Source: Aphrophora alni (lineage: Eukaryota > Arthropoda > Insecta > Hemiptera > Aphrophoridae). Taken from it: 64,000 nucleotides of DNA. Location of the stretch: positions 18,893,349-18,957,348 of the forward strand of contig OY740771.1 of assembly GCA_963513935.1 (NCBI GenBank). Reading direction: 5' to 3'. How positions within the stretch are numbered: the stretch's first letter is position 1; every line of letters starts with the position of its first letter. A program made the position numbers and the translations under genes. Shown in pieces: positions 11,380-23,355 of the stretch. Under the pieces are notes generated by a model. It was not told where the DNA came from and did no database searches. It saw nothing but the letters and a program-made list of their open reading frames with translations.

Positions 11380-12450
11380 ATTAACTTGGATTTTGTCTGC
11401 GAGTTCGTGTCGTTAATCTTCATTTCACTAAAATTTCAACGAAATCTGTAGAGCCGATTTTGAAAGTAAGTATTTTATAAAAGCCCCTTGGTTGATATTT
11501 TCAATATGTTACTGATAACACAAGAACCGTAATTGTTGGACAGATGGCAACCAATACGTTTTGAGTGGTCGTCAGAGGGTAGGCTGGAGCATAATTTGAT
11601 CGAAATAGTTGGAACCTGTTTTTTAGAAAATCGTAATTTTGCAAAATTTTAGTTATTGAAAATATGAAAAAAAAAAAAAAATCCCGAGATATGCCCACAA
11701 AACAAAGTCTATTAAAATTGGTTTACTTGTTTCCGCTGTAGAGCACTGCACATACGACAGCGACAGATGGACATCAATCCAAAATCACTTTCCCCCCAAA
11801 AAGTATTAAAAGCTTGATTTTAATAAAATACGGTTTACGATTCTAAAGCGAAGCAGATGTTAGGTTCTATTTAAATATTTTTCAAAACGAAAAGAAAAAC
11901 GGTATTCCCATACTAAATACAGTGGGAGGGGGGGGGGTCAGTAACTAAAATTAGATTTTCACTTTTTCACATTTGTAGAGGAAGTTATATGATAAGTCAA
12001 AAATCAATGTCGACTTCATTGTAGGTATCCGTTTTGAGGTCCCGTGAGTAAAAAAAAGATTTGGAATGATGTCTCTTTGGGGCCAGTGGTCTGCAGTGTT
12101 TCAATGGTCTACAATCCATTTGGGTAGACCTATTGTAACCAAATTTAGTATGTAAGAATATTTTGGTCATATCTCCGAACATTTTTTTCGCGAACCAAAA
12201 ATTTGGGAGAGCTGACATAAAAAACAAAACAAAATTATGATTTTCTCAAAATCGGCTATCAGACTTAATTTTAATATAAAACGTAGTCTCTGAGAACCCA
12301 AACCAAATGTAGGCTATTTTTGGGTCGTCATATCCCCAAAAATACTGGAATACTGGTTCATTTTTTTGCACAGATTTCGTTGAAATTTGCAGTTTAGATA
12401 TAATTGACAAACAAAAAATGAACCCTGACACCGTTTCTACGATGTCGTTT
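11380..12450. repeat. Dispersed repeat family 1, long copy
   Basis: Runs from a phrase near 11440 (TTTCAACGAAATCTGTAGAG) through TTCTCAAAATCGGCTATCAG at about 12243 and leads directly into satellite 2. A poly-A run (11665-11678) and a G-run (about 11930) interrupt it. The small minus-strand open frames here have no domain and appear fortuitous. Confidence 0.45.
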
Positions 12451-12452
12451 TA

Positions 12453-13850
12453 TGCTAAGGATGTGTTTATGACACAAGCGGAACATGTTTAGGTTAGGTT
12501 AGGTTAGATGCTGAGGACGTGTTTATGACACAAACGGAACATGTTTAGGTTAGGTTAGATATGCTGGGGACGTGTTGAGACACAGGTGGAACATGTTTAG
12601 GTTAGGTTAGGGTAGATATGGCGAGGACGCGTTTGATACAGGTGGAATATGTTTAGGATAGGTTAGGTTAGATATGCTGAGAACGTGTTTATATACAGGT
12701 GGAATATGTTTAAGATAGGTTAGGTTAGATATGCTGAGAACGTGTTTATATACAGGTGGAACATGTTTAGGATAGGTTAGGTTAAATATGCTGAGGACGT
12801 GTTTAGATACAGGTGGAACATGTATAGGATGTTAGATATGGTGGGGACGTGTTTAGATACAGGTGGAACATGTTTAGGATAGGTTAGGTTAGATATGCTG
12901 AGGACGTGTTTAAATACAGGTGGAACATGTATAGGATGTTAGATATGGTGGGGACGTGTTTAGATACAGGTGGAACATGTTTAGGATAGGTTAGGTTAGA
13001 TATGCTGAGGACGTGTTTAAATACAGGTGGAACATGTATAGGATGTTAGATATGGTGGGGACGTGTTTAGATACAGGTGGAACATGTTTAGGATAGGTTA
13101 GGTTAGATATGCTGAGGACGTGTTTAAATACAGGTGGAACATGTATAGGATGTTAGATATGGTGGGGACGTGTTTAGATACAGGTGGAACATGTTTAGGA
13201 TAGGTTAGGTTAGATATGCTGAGGACGTGTTTAAATACAGGTGGAACATGTATAGGATGTTAGATATGGTGGGGACGTGTTTATATACAGGTGGAACATG
13301 TTTAGGATAGGTTAGGTTAGATATGCTGAGGACGTGTTTAGATACAGGTGGAACATGTATAGGATGTTAGATATGGTGGGGACGTGTTTAGATACAGGTG
13401 GAACATGTTTAGGATAGGTTAGGTTAGATATGCTGAGGACGTGTTTAGATACAGGTGGAACATGTTTAGGATAGGTTAGGTTAGATATGCTGAGGACGTG
13501 TTTAGATACAGGTGGAACATGTATAGGATGTTAGATATGGTGGGGACGTGTTTAGATACAGGTGGAACATGTTTAGGAGGTTAGGTTAGATATGCTGAGG
13601 ACGTGTTTAGATACAGGTGGAACATGTTTAGGATAGGTTAGGTTAGATATGGTGGGGACGTGTTTAGATACAGGTGGAACATGTTTAGGATAGGTTAGGT
13701 TAGATATGCTGAGGAGGTGTTTAGATACAGGTGGAACATGTATAGGATGTTAGATATGGTGGAGACGTGTTTAGATACAGGTGGAACATGTTATTGGTAG
13801 GTTAGGTTAGATATACTGGCAACGTGTTTTTGACAAAAGTTTAACCTGTT
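12453..13850 (+). repeat. Satellite 2: TTAGG-tailed array with a 107-bp two-part period
   Basis: Basic monomer: ATGCTGAGGACGTGTTTAGA, then TACAGGTGGAACATGT, then a tail. Two tail forms exist: long (TTAGGATAGGTTAGGTTAGAT, monomer 57 bp) and short (ATAGGATGTTAGAT, monomer 50 bp). Between about 12895 and 13330 they alternate strictly, giving an exact 107-bp period (ATGCTGAGG at 12895, 13002 and 13109). The outer monomers on the left (12453-12830) are more diverged and carry runs of plain GGTTAGGTTAGG. Entirely non-coding. Confidence 0.9.
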
Positions 13851-14815
13851 TAGGTCCTATTTAAATATATTTTCAAACAAGTCTATGGTAAATTTTCATT
13901 TTTTGACTGACAACTACTGATCGGTTTTTATGATGACGAATAGGCTACAGTAGTTATGGCTCGTTTTGGGATAGGTGTGTGAGAAAGATTACGCAATACG
14001 TTTACACTGTTTTGTTACAATTTAGCATTATCAATAAAATGTTCTATGTTTATTAACCTTGTCCATTGTCTGTATTGCTTAATGACAATTAAGTTGATTG
14101 ATTAAATCAATGATTACGCAGATTTTTGCAATATTTGTTTACTTATATGTGATAAATCGATACATTTCCTTAAAAGATTGCTCCACCCACTTTACGTCAT
14201 TTGTAGTCCATTAATAATTAATTGATTAGAGGATTATGACTTACGAAATGCTTTTACTTACGGGAACATTTTTCGTTGGAGGAAGCTCTCCTTCAGGTAA
14301 ACCCACTAAACCCCACTTCCATTTTTTTCGCCTTATGTGTTGGTAGTCGTTATTGGTTAGACAAGAGATCACCTTTCGATATTACTTTTACTTTTGTTGG
14401 GCGCGATCAATAAGTTTGTCTCATCTCTACTTTTTCCTTTAGCTGTTTACATTTTGTCCCAGTTGATACCACAACGTATAGTAGCCTCAGACTAGGATTG
14501 TGTCTGTTGTAAAGGGTGTGTCCTCCCTTCTACTTGCTTCCCTAGTCTGACTTGACGGTACAACCCATTCTAAGAAAACTAGGTACACAAATTACTGCTT
14601 AGCTACATTTAATTCCTAAAGTTACAACTTCGTGACAGACTTTTGTAAACGTTTTATTCTTATTTACAACGATAAAAGAAACGAAAGTAGGGTACATGTT
14701 TGAAGTCTATATATATTTTTTATTGGGGTTCTACCGCTGAAAGCTGAAAGTAAACGCAACAAACAAAGTGTGGGGCCCCTCTTTTCCTCTCCACCCCAGG
14801 CACATTACTACCATG
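13851..14815. other. Spacer, family-1 remnants, no gene seen
   Basis: A phrase at about 13845 (GTTTAGGTCCTATTTAAAT) and GTGTGAGAAAGATTACGCAA at about 13976 also occur, diverged, in other family-1 copies, so satellite 2 appears embedded in such a copy. The rest shows nothing recognisable. Confidence 0.4.
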
Positions 14816-14819
14816 AGGA

Positions 14820-15135
14820 TACTGTAGCCTACCTTTCAACCAAATTCCACTTTTCCTTTTATAGTGGCTTATTGGGCTTAGCTCTGTTCCGATTTCTTCC
14901 TTGAAATGTTTCCATATCTTGCAATAGAAGAGAGTATTGAGGTCATCATCCTTATCTGTTTGACAGTTGTTACATTTAGCATCATTCTGAATCTATGGAC
15001 ATTCTGTATACAGAATTATAGTCTAAAAGGTTTTGCATAAGGGTATAGTTCATCACCCCATCCCCTCTATGCAACCACCTTTCCAGATTCCCAATCAGCC
15101 TGTGTTTTCATCTTCCGGAATGACATTTTCCCAAC
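14820..15135 (-). pseudogene. Non-LTR retrotransposon ORF2, degenerate C-terminal fragment
   Basis: Minus-strand translation gives LIGNLERWLHRGDGVMNYTL and, in a shifted frame, CNNCQTDKDDDLNTLFYCKI followed by W. This matches in order the end of Jockey/R1/I-type ORF2 proteins: a W-rich stretch, then a C-x2-C...H-x4-C zinc-binding knuckle next to a TLFxC motif. The usual histidine is asparagine here. Frameshifts and stops break it. ORF2 normally carries reverse transcriptase upstream; none of that remains. The assignment is by eye on a short stretch, so it is moderate. Confidence 0.5.
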
Positions 15136-15364
15136 AATTTTATCACTTTTTAAAAAGGTTTAATCGCGCTTCATTTTTAATCTGTGGTTAATTATGTCCT
15201 ATAATTTTAGAATCATTCTGCTCGTTGGGTTTGGTATGAACATCTCGCCTTTTCGCAGCTAATAATTAGGACACCATCGCTCTCTGATATCACTAGCCTA
15301 CTCGTGAAATAATTAGATAATCAAATTTATGCTTAATAACAACTGTCGGAACATACTTTGCAGG

Positions 15365-15850
15365 AATTAAAAAGAGACTCCATGAACGAAAAAGACTATC
15401 CATCAAGCAAAAATGCTCTTCATGAAAAAAACAAAAAAACAAAACAATCTAAATGAAATTTTTCTAAACTCTGAGCCAGTACGATTACGCAAAAAACCGA
15501 AAAGCCTTAAATGAAATCAAAAAATTTCAAAACCAAAACCTCTCTGAGTGAACAAAAAATATTCTGGATGACTTAAAAAGGGTTTTAATGGCAAAAAGAA
15601 TCTGTATGAAGTGTAACTTCACACTGCATATATGAATCCACAAAATTATCACATAAATGGCAACATTTACAGCAGCCAAAAAACTTCCAATGAATCAATA
15701 GGATTTTGTATAAACTAAAAAGTAATTGTATGAACTGAAAAACTTCTAATGTCAAAAAAAAAATCTTCAAAAACTGAAAATAATATGATTGAAAAAATAA
15801 GCGATTTTGTTCGATTTAGAAAGACTTCGATTGAATAAAAAATACTTACC
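15365..15850. repeat. Degenerate short-period (about 20 bp) repeat
   Basis: A loose pattern of A-run, then CT-rich core, then ATGAA recurs: AAAAAGACTCCATGAACG, AAAAAGACTATCCATCAAGC, AAAAATGCTCTTCATGAAAA, AAAAAGAATCTGTATGAAG, AAAAAACTTCCAATGAATC, AAAAAGTAATTGTATGAACT. Spacing is irregular and many units are barely recognisable. It reads as an old, decayed minisatellite. A 61-residue minus-strand frame inside is fortuitous. Confidence 0.5.
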
Positions 15851-16450
15851 TCTCTAAAGAATACGTTAAAATTTGTATTTCCATTAAGTAAAATTATATA
15901 TTTATAAAGATATACCTAAACGTGCTGCAAGATGTTCAAGAGTACTTTCGTCAATCAGTTAAGATTTCAATAATAATAATAATAATTGTAACATTAAATC
16001 TTTACATCAGTTTAAAATGTTTTCACAGAATAACGCAATGGACAGTCTGTTTGATTGTACAAGGTTAGATTCAGATAACAGATGTTCGTTGAGTAACCTG
16101 TGTGTAAATCTACAAGGTGTGACTCATCTGTGGTATTTCATCTTTGGTTGCACAACACATGGAAATTCGATGGCTACAAATTCAAATACATTTATGTTCG
16201 TTGCGCATACCGTAAAAGAAAATTACAGATTCGAATAAAATAAACTGTGCAAACTTTCATTCACAATCGAAATCTTCCCTTTTCACAAAAATTTGAATGA
16301 AATCGGTATAGTTGATTTTAAGAAATTACGTTTTTAAGAACAGTTTTATATCCATTTTTGTTTTGTTTTTACCGATAACTAACGAGCTGACGTCTTTGAA
16401 GAGAGACGATCAACACTTCTTTTAGTACTTAGGAGTACGTTGTCCTCTCT
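15851..16450. other. Spacer, no gene recognised
   Basis: A 73-codon plus-strand open frame at 16017-16238 begins with TTT TCA CAG..., has no recognisable domain and lies in AT-rich sequence, so I do not call it a gene. AATAATAATAATAATAATTG at about 15969 is a short trinucleotide run. Confidence 0.35.
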
Positions 16451-16451
16451 A

Positions 16452-17278
16452 AAGGCCTTTTCACACCGGCGTACTGAACGTCCTGGACGTTTGGAACGTT
16501 TGGGACGTTCGGTACGCGCCCCTTCCACACCGCCCAGCAACGTACCAAACGTCCACTCGTTCGCTTGTCTTTTTCTAGTTCTTAATACTATGTACTCAGT
16601 TCAATAAAATACAGTGCTCTTGTATTATTTTATTTTTTTACCACATTTTCCCTTTTATTATTAGTGCACACTGTATTAATGTAATCCACAATGCCTAGAT
16701 GCAATACAGTATATTACATGTAGGCCTACTTTTTAGGTATTTGACATGTACATTTTATAGATTACTGTACCTAGTATTATATATCAATTTCTATTTCTAA
16801 GAATAACATAACATAACATGATTTCTATTTTAAATAATATTTGTTTTGCCTGTGAAAGTTAATACGATTGTTATTCTTCTTTTTTTTTTTTTTTAAATTG
16901 AGCCTTTAGTAAAACTAATATAAAATAAGGTCATTAATAATTATTATACTATAATGACTTCCATTAAATAACAATATAAATATATAATCGTTGCTCTAAT
17001 GTTATTACATTACAGTAAATGACAACTTACTATCTTTCTGAAGATTTGCAGCATTGAAGATTTCATTGCGCATGCGCTAGGCCGTGGACGTTCTGGACGT
17101 TTGTGAAAAATCACTCTCCGAGCGATCCTCCGAAAACCGTCGCGGACGTCCAGGACGTTCGGTACGTTCTGTACGCGCGGTGTGAAATGTCTCATTTGAT
17201 AGCATGGGCAGCGATTTATTTTGACAAAAACGTACCAAACGTCCAGGACGTTCAGTACGCCGGTGTGGAAAGGCCTTC
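16452..17278. mobile_element. Non-autonomous DNA transposon with long terminal inverted repeats
   Basis: The left end AAGGCCTTTTCACACCGGCG, followed by TACTGAACGTCCTGGACGTT, is matched in inverted orientation at 17228-17278 with few differences. Sub-terminal copies of GGACGTT, GGTACGTT/GGTACGCG and GTACGCGC flank both ends (16480-16560 and 17090-17260). Such clustered sub-terminal motifs are typical transposase-binding regions. The interior is AT-rich and non-coding, so the element would need a transposase in trans. End sequence and a possible TAA/TCA flank suggest a PIF/Harbinger relative, which is unproven. It contains a GCGCATGCGC site at about 17067. Confidence 0.75.
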
Positions 17279-19560
17279 ACACTTCGACCACATTCAAAAC
17301 ATCAACTCCGACGAAGGATCCCCGAAAAAATAAAAAGACTCAGAACACTAATTGATCTCCCATCACAACTCCGAACATTGTAAACGCAATCCTGTAACCT
17401 CTTCAACGTAAATCACCACCTGCAACACAGTCCGATCTAAGAAACGTCCTTGAAAACGCATCATATGACCAGTAAGAGGATTTTCCAGACACTGTGAAAA
17501 GAGGGAAGAACTTCGTCCCTAAAATCAGTCTGTCAGATATTTTGTAGTGTTTGGTTTTAATTGGTCGAGCCTATTCTTTTATAAGTTAGAACAACATTCA
17601 ATCACTGTTCGACGTAGGTTGGTCACACTTAGTTTCTCTTTCTTCGACTATGAGTCCCTGAAGGAGTCTTAATGTAGAATAGCATACGTACACTAACATT
17701 TTTTTACGTTGCAGCTGATTGAGTCTGTTGTCTAAGGTTATGCCTTATAAATTGTATGCCTCTAACTAAATTTCTGTTCCAGTGAAGTACCAGATTTCAG
17801 CTTGCAGCCATTAGTGAGTTCTCTAAATGCTAAGTTATTTAGTGGGTAAATTTGTTCAGTCAATTTACATTAACGGTGGCTTATTTAAAACGAACAAATT
17901 CACTATATTTTAGACAGAAAATCCACTACGATTTATAAATTGAGGGCATATTTTGACCAAATCTCTAATATTACTTCATTATATTTATGATAACTCAACA
18001 AATTTGGGGGTAATTTCCTTAAAAAATGAAATACAAAATTACGTATTTATTAAAATCCACTATACTGATTTTGATCAAATTAAGGTCGAGTGTAGCTTCT
18101 AAGGATTTAAACCAAACATATTGCTTACCATCTTTCTAAAAATTCCGGTACGTGAGTTATCGGTAAAAACCCAAAATCGGCCATCAAGTATTGGTTAAAT
18201 TTTAGTGAAATATCAAAATTAAAGTGTATAAAATCACAAATAAATAAAAAAACATTACGGTTCAGAAATAATCGGTACAAAGTAAAACTTATTATTAAAA
18301 GTCCAATTTGAATTACATACAATTTAAGCGTTTAAGTTGCAAGAGAAGCAAGATAGGCCTGATTTTAATATAAAAATGTCATTCATTGTTCTCTTTTCAC
18401 TTTTTTATTGATATCTACCGAACTTACATTTTCGGCAACGAATTGTTATCATTTGGTTTAGAGGATAGCTTAGTGAGAAAGTTTGTGCATTGATTTTGCA
18501 ACGTTTCTTGAATTTGTTTGTTTAGACTATCATTTTTTATTTAATTATTGTTGGCCAATTTTGAAAATTGTAAAATCGTTTACAGCACATAAGCAAAAAA
18601 AGAAGAAAAGATTATAATAGTCTACAATTTCCCACAAAATTGTGTTTTCTTTCATCTTGAAATGTTATTATTTTTATTCCTTTTATATTGCCAATGCAAA
18701 AGAAAATTATATTAAAAATAAACAAAATTACATATACATAAATATTGAAAATTAATAATAATATCATAACCTAAGCAACTATACAAAACATAAAGCAACT
18801 AAATTAATCTTACATTGAGAAAATAAAAAAATAAAATAAAAAAAGAAATGGTCGAGAATGAAATAATACTACCTTCATGTTTTTGTCAGTTTTGAAGTTA
18901 TATTTTATTAGTAATAAAAAAAGTAATAATTGCTATCAATGGACAGAGAACAAAGGTTTTCGTGAGTAATTAAATTAGAGTAAAATTAATGACAAATTGT
19001 ACACGCTAATATAGAAAAGCAAATCAACAGATAGCAAAAACAATCTTATGTGGTTACAAATAATTAAAAGCTTTATTTATGCTTACTTGTAAAACTAACA
19101 TTAATAGAGGTACATTAATTCCTACAAACACACACATACATACAAATGCACATAAATACATATTTTTACACGTTCATACAAATAATTATAGATATTTAAA
19201 AGTACATATTAAAACATTATGCATAGATACATTTTAAAATAGGGGTTGACAAACCCATCTCCCAATGAGCATGCACTGGAAATCCTACGCTACATGTTGT
19301 TCTTAGGTCTTTCCGGTGTAGGTGTATCTTTTTTGATCTATTCTGTCTAACGTTTTTCACCTTAGTTCTTTCTTAGTATCCCTCTTAACATACCCACGTT
19401 TTTCTTCTGTTTTCAGTGTAAAGTGACCCGTGCTGATAAGAATGTGTCGGAGCTGGATTTTGGTTTGGACAGAGGATAGAGGTACTATCGTTTAGGTATC
19501 ACAAGGGCTTCGACAATATGCGTAGGAAATGACGTGGTAGGAGTTAGGAAGGAGTTCGTC
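17279..19560. other. Spacer with family-1 copy at about 17930-18330
   Basis: No gene. From about 17930 to 18330 the phrases TTTTGACCAAATCTCTAATA, GATTTTGATCAAATTAAGGT and AAATTTTAGTGAAATATC place another family-1 copy. GAGAAAGTTTGTGCATTGAT at about 18476 is the shared tail seen in other copies. From 18600 to 19250 the sequence is very AT-rich with nothing recognisable. Confidence 0.45.
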
Positions 19561-19569
19561 CCGAGGGGA

Positions 19570-19693
19570 TGCCGTCGGGATCAGCCGACAGATCACTCGG
19601 AAGTTGGAACGTTCGACCTTGAGGGATCAGCCTTCAGAGAACGAACGGAGACGTCGGTCGGTGCTGCCGGAATCAGCTGACAGACCACGGAAG
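19570..19693 (+). repeat. Short direct duplication
   Basis: CCGTCGGGATCAGCCGACAG (from about 19571) recurs as TGCCGGAATCAGCTGACAG about 90 bp downstream (19662-19684), both followed by A(T/C)CAC-GGAAG-like sequence. It is GC-rich for this region. Function unknown. Confidence 0.45.
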
Positions 19694-19871
19694 GAAAGAC
19701 AGTTAAAGAACATTAAAGAAAACAAAAGAATATAGGTAACAAGTAACAAGAGGAACCAGAAAGAGAGAGAGGAGTGTTGTAGGTGACTCTGTGAAACCGA
19801 ATGATTTTGAAGCGAGCCAGGCCGGTATTTATAGGACATTTGGAGCGGCGTGCGCATGTCCTCTTCTCATT

Positions 19872-19873
<2 letters not shown>

Positions 19874-19967
<94 letters not shown>
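19874..19967. repeat. (TC)n microsatellite, about 94 bp
   Basis: Uninterrupted CT dinucleotide run. Both plus-strand open frames across it are poly-Ser-Leu artefacts. Confidence 0.97.
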
Positions 19968-19970
<3 letters not shown>

Positions 19971-20795
19971 GTGCGTTATTTATTTACATCAGTATAGACT
20001 ACAAAACAATAGACAATTAAATATAATTACATCAATTTAAATTAGCGTTAACGATGATAAATGGGTAGAGTGTCGCTACAGGGGGAATGGCAATAGGTGT
20101 CGCGAATACTGAAATTGTGGGATCCTTAGTCACCTGTCATAGTATTTAGCCTCTACCGATCAAGCGGAGTGGACCAATATTTTTAGAACTGCTTGAGAAA
20201 AACGTGGAAAAATAACAATCTTGTGCGAGATATCACTGCAACTTAACATGATGATAAAATTAAGCATGAGGAGTCCTTCGACAACTCGCAGATAATGAAC
20301 CAAGTAGAGAATGGCCAAACAGGCCACTCAGGTGGAAGACATTTCTGATAGAAGAAACATCCAAAAAGAGGATAAGACCAGCCATAAAGCGCTCAGAAAC
20401 ACGAAAGAAGGAACATACCTTAAGAAGGACAACCTGGCGTGGTTGAGAGGCTTGAGTGGGAGACTATAAGAGCCCACTTATGGGAACAACAGACAGGTCA
20501 AATTCACTCTTCGGAAATTACAACAGAAGCTCGAGAACTAAGCAGAGATAAACTAAAAATTCTGACAAGAAAGATATTTTTGACATGCCGTTCTTCTTTG
20601 ATCATTTTTTCAAGGTAATTCAATAAGAAACTTTTACCTATAACTGTGTCGTAATACGATTTTAATTTTTTAGGTTATTCAGGAAAATATTTTAATATTC
20701 TCAAACCTTCCAGAACTTGTTTCCTTAAAAGAAAAATAAGTTTTAGAGTCAAATTACAAGACAATATAATGATTAAGCCTGAGGTAAAATTACAC
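19968..20795. other. Unassigned, mildly coding-like spacer
   Basis: 20250-20580 is less AT-rich and reads in broken frames like a decayed open frame (for example WETIRAHLWEQQTGQI), but no family could be recognised. A transposon relic is possible. Confidence 0.3.
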
Positions 20796-20799
20796 GACT

Positions 20800-21625
20800 T
20801 ACCCGTCTAGGGACAGATTTTTATAAGTCAACATTTTTTAAGCGGCCTAGCACCGACATATTAATTTCTTCATCAAATAAACATACATATTCGTCATCAG
20901 AGTAACTTAGAGTTTTATTTGATACCCCACACATAATATTTTTAAAGATAACATTTTAAGTTGATAGTTTTTGCCCCTTACTAACCAAAGGTTATTTTTT
21001 TCTTCTAATATGTGGGACAATACAAAGTATATAAATGGAAATTTTCTTTAAGGCCCAAGAAAATAACTTTTGTGCCATTCCATTTAGAGGATCTGGTTGT
21101 ATTACATTGTATGATGGGGGGTTGGGTAAATATGAACTTGTCTACAAAAAACATAACTTTGTTTATGTAAAGAAGTAAATTCAAAAATTACTGGTATAGT
21201 AGACATTTAAAATGTATAATATTTGAATAATTTAAGATTTAAATAAGTTACAAAAATAATATAAAATAAAATGGTTTTAGTACAAGACTTATGATCCGTA
21301 AGCATATAGGGACAGTTATTTTTATAAAGTTGACACTTTTTTAAACGGCCTAGTGCCGACATGTTAATTTCATCGTCTAACAAGCATACATATTCATAAC
21401 CAGAATAGCTAGTTTTATTTGATATACGATAAAAAATTTTCAACTCGGTAATTTTACCCCAAAGTAATTTTTTCTTATTATATATTTTTCTTCTCATATG
21501 TGTGACATTAAAAAGAATATAAATGAAAAGTTTGAATTGTTTAGGATTTATTGTCTTGTCTGTGTAGACAGGTGGTGAGTTACAGACACCCGCGTGTAAT
21601 TACAAGGATGCTTGATTTTACCTAA
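20800..21625 (-). repeat. Dispersed repeat family A, copy 2, internally duplicated
   Basis: On the minus strand it carries the family-A blocks in order: GGTAAAATCAAGCATCC (21615 downward), CTGTCTACACAGACAAGACA, a TAAAACTAG block, GGCACTAGGCCGTTTAAAAA and TAACTGTCCCTATATGC. The block of TTATTTGAT plus the GGCCTAG segment occurs twice (20830-20940 and 21340-21425), so part of the element is duplicated. A 96-residue minus-strand frame across the second block is not supported as a gene. Confidence 0.6.
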
Positions 21626-21850
21626 AAATATAATCACCTCTGTGGGCCCTTGTTTTGGGGTTGTGAAATGGGATTGTATACTTTATAACATCCTGTATTA
21701 TATTTACAAAATAAAAACGCCTATCTTATGCACCTAATTTTAAAAAAAAAATCGGTTCCTTATGTTCTAAACGGTTACATTTATATAAATAGTAATGTAA
21801 ATGATCAAAGAATGTAATGATCTTAAATTTATTTTTTATAAAATTACGTT

Positions 21851-21872
21851 AAAAAAAAAAAAAAAAAAAAAA
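21851..21872 (+). repeat. Poly-A run, 22 bp
   Basis: Could mark the 3' tail of a retroposed sequence lying to its left, but no element could be identified upstream. Confidence 0.8.
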
Positions 21873-22019
21873 TACATCCCTGGGGGGCCCCAATTATAGA
21901 GAAATTGATTGGTATAAAAAAAATGTATTCATATATTTTAGTCAATAGGTGTATTAAAATTTTTGTTTTCTTTGTGCTAATTTTAGAACATTTCAACAGT
22001 TTCCATACACTATAGTGAG

Positions 22020-22215
22020 TACGGGCTTGGCAATCCCGAGGCGCGTTAGCTGGATCTACACTTTTTTCACGTAGTCTTGTATTAGATCTCTTTCTTTCAT
22101 CTTTCTAATCAGGTCTCTCTTGACCAACCTTGTTTTCTCCCGATCCTGCAGCTATTTTAAAGTTCCAGCGCTTATGGAACTTAATTTTATCTTCTCTTCC
22201 TTTTCTTATATTTAT
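22020..22215 (-). repeat. Dispersed repeat family D, copy 2
   Basis: On the minus strand: TTGGTCAAGAGAGACCTGAT, GAAAGATGAAAGAAAGAGAT, CAAGACTACGTG and CGGGATTGCCAAGCCCGTAC. This is the best match to the plus-strand copy at 40040-40290. The stretch LVKRDLIRKMKERDLIQDYV can be read through it, so a coding origin is possible. Confidence 0.6.
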
Positions 22216-22790
22216 AAGACGTTGATAAACAACAAGCAAAATATCCATACTTTTCTAACACTCAGTACATATTTGTATACCTAAACATTTTATAAACTTT
22301 ATATCAGTCTGTTTGAAATAGTAGAATCTGTGCACATTTCAAAGTCCTAGGTGGTCTAGGGTTTACCGAGTTACAATATTTTATTTCAAGTTCTCAACAC
22401 CTATTTTGAAGTAATGAAGGCGGAATTCTCACCCACTAGTTGCCTCTCCCTAAAAGCAACAATTTAATGAATCAAAAGACTATAAATACTTGTGAAGTCA
22501 ATGACTGATCGATTTAACCTCAAGGTCAAGTGCTACCTTGCCATTTCATTTCCTCATTACTTAGTCTTATCTTAGATTTTATTGAAGTTTTGATTTTACA
22601 GCACCTAAATCAGTAGACATTATTTTGATTTATAGTAATCGTTTCAGGTTAAGACGTTAATAGTTTTGAAAATAATTGTCAAAGTCTGAGGTTTATGTTG
22701 GCATGAAAAAGTTGAACCTTTAGATTTACTTCACGATTCACTGCCTCTTCGATTTCTGGGATTTTCAGTGTTCCACGGTTTTCATGCGCC
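22216..22790. other. Spacer, nothing recognised
   Basis: AT-rich, without open frames, repeats or recognisable elements. Confidence 0.4.
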
Positions 22791-22899
22791 TGGTATTTAG
22801 AATGTACACCCACTCAATTGTCACACATTAACAATAAGCCATATAAACCGTTCACTTTTGCGAGATGTAAGCAATAATCAAAAATAAAGTAAGCTCTAT

Positions 22900-23355
22900 C
22901 AATGACTACATAAATACTATAAGACACGACATAGGATAGGGAAATAGTCTACGCTGTACGGGTGCTGTTCGTCACAAGTTTGACACACAGCTATCAGAAA
23001 GCGCTAGCAGCAGGTGCTTGACTGTACGCATCCCACTTGGTTGAGACTGTACAACTGTTGACCTCTCTCTCACAAACCTTCTCACTTACTTCCGTCAGCA
23101 TAGTCAGTGTTGTCAGTTCGTGCGCTGAGATAAGCGATTCTCGACCTTCTCTCGCATCTCTGGTCCCATATGTGGCATCAGTGCGTTTTCTCTTACCCGC
23201 CTGAAACATTGTTTGACCGTAGAGCCACCTAGCGCCAGTCACATCAACTTCAGATTCTCTAGCAGAGCGACCTAGCGGGTATTGGACAACTCAAGAATAA
23301 GCGTAGAATATTTAACATGGCCATGTCGTGTCTTATAGTATTTATGTAGTCATTG
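22900..23355 (-). mobile_element. 456-bp TIR transposon, copy 1 (7-bp target duplication GCTCTAT)
   Basis: Both ends begin with a 33-bp perfect terminal inverted repeat, CAATGACTACATAAATACTA..., and the element is bordered by GCTCTAT at 22893-22899 and 23356-23362. The sequence is nearly identical to copies 2 and 3, inverted. The 82-codon frame at 22994-23242 opens with GTG, not ATG, has no known domain and is broken in copy 3, so it is probably not a protein. CA-starting ends resemble P-superfamily elements, which usually make 8-bp duplications; a 7-bp duplication leaves the superfamily open. Non-autonomous. It sits inside a satellite-3 unit. Confidence 0.92.

Noticed and set aside
6970..13850. 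CRISPR-like regular repeats
   Set aside because: Repeats are contiguous monomers of 50-190 bp without unique spacers, and the genome is eukaryotic.
12453..13850. Internal telomere or true telomere end
   Set aside because: TTAGG pentamers occur only in short tails within longer monomers, never as a long pure run, and ordinary sequence continues on both sides.
16017..16238. 73-codon plus-strand frame
   Set aside because: No ATG at its beginning in a favourable context, no domain, and no sign of splicing or conservation.
19791..20040. Poly-Ser-Leu open frames
   Set aside because: CT microsatellite translation; the same applies at 36364-36581, and to poly-Thr-His/Cys-Val frames at 26738-27076.
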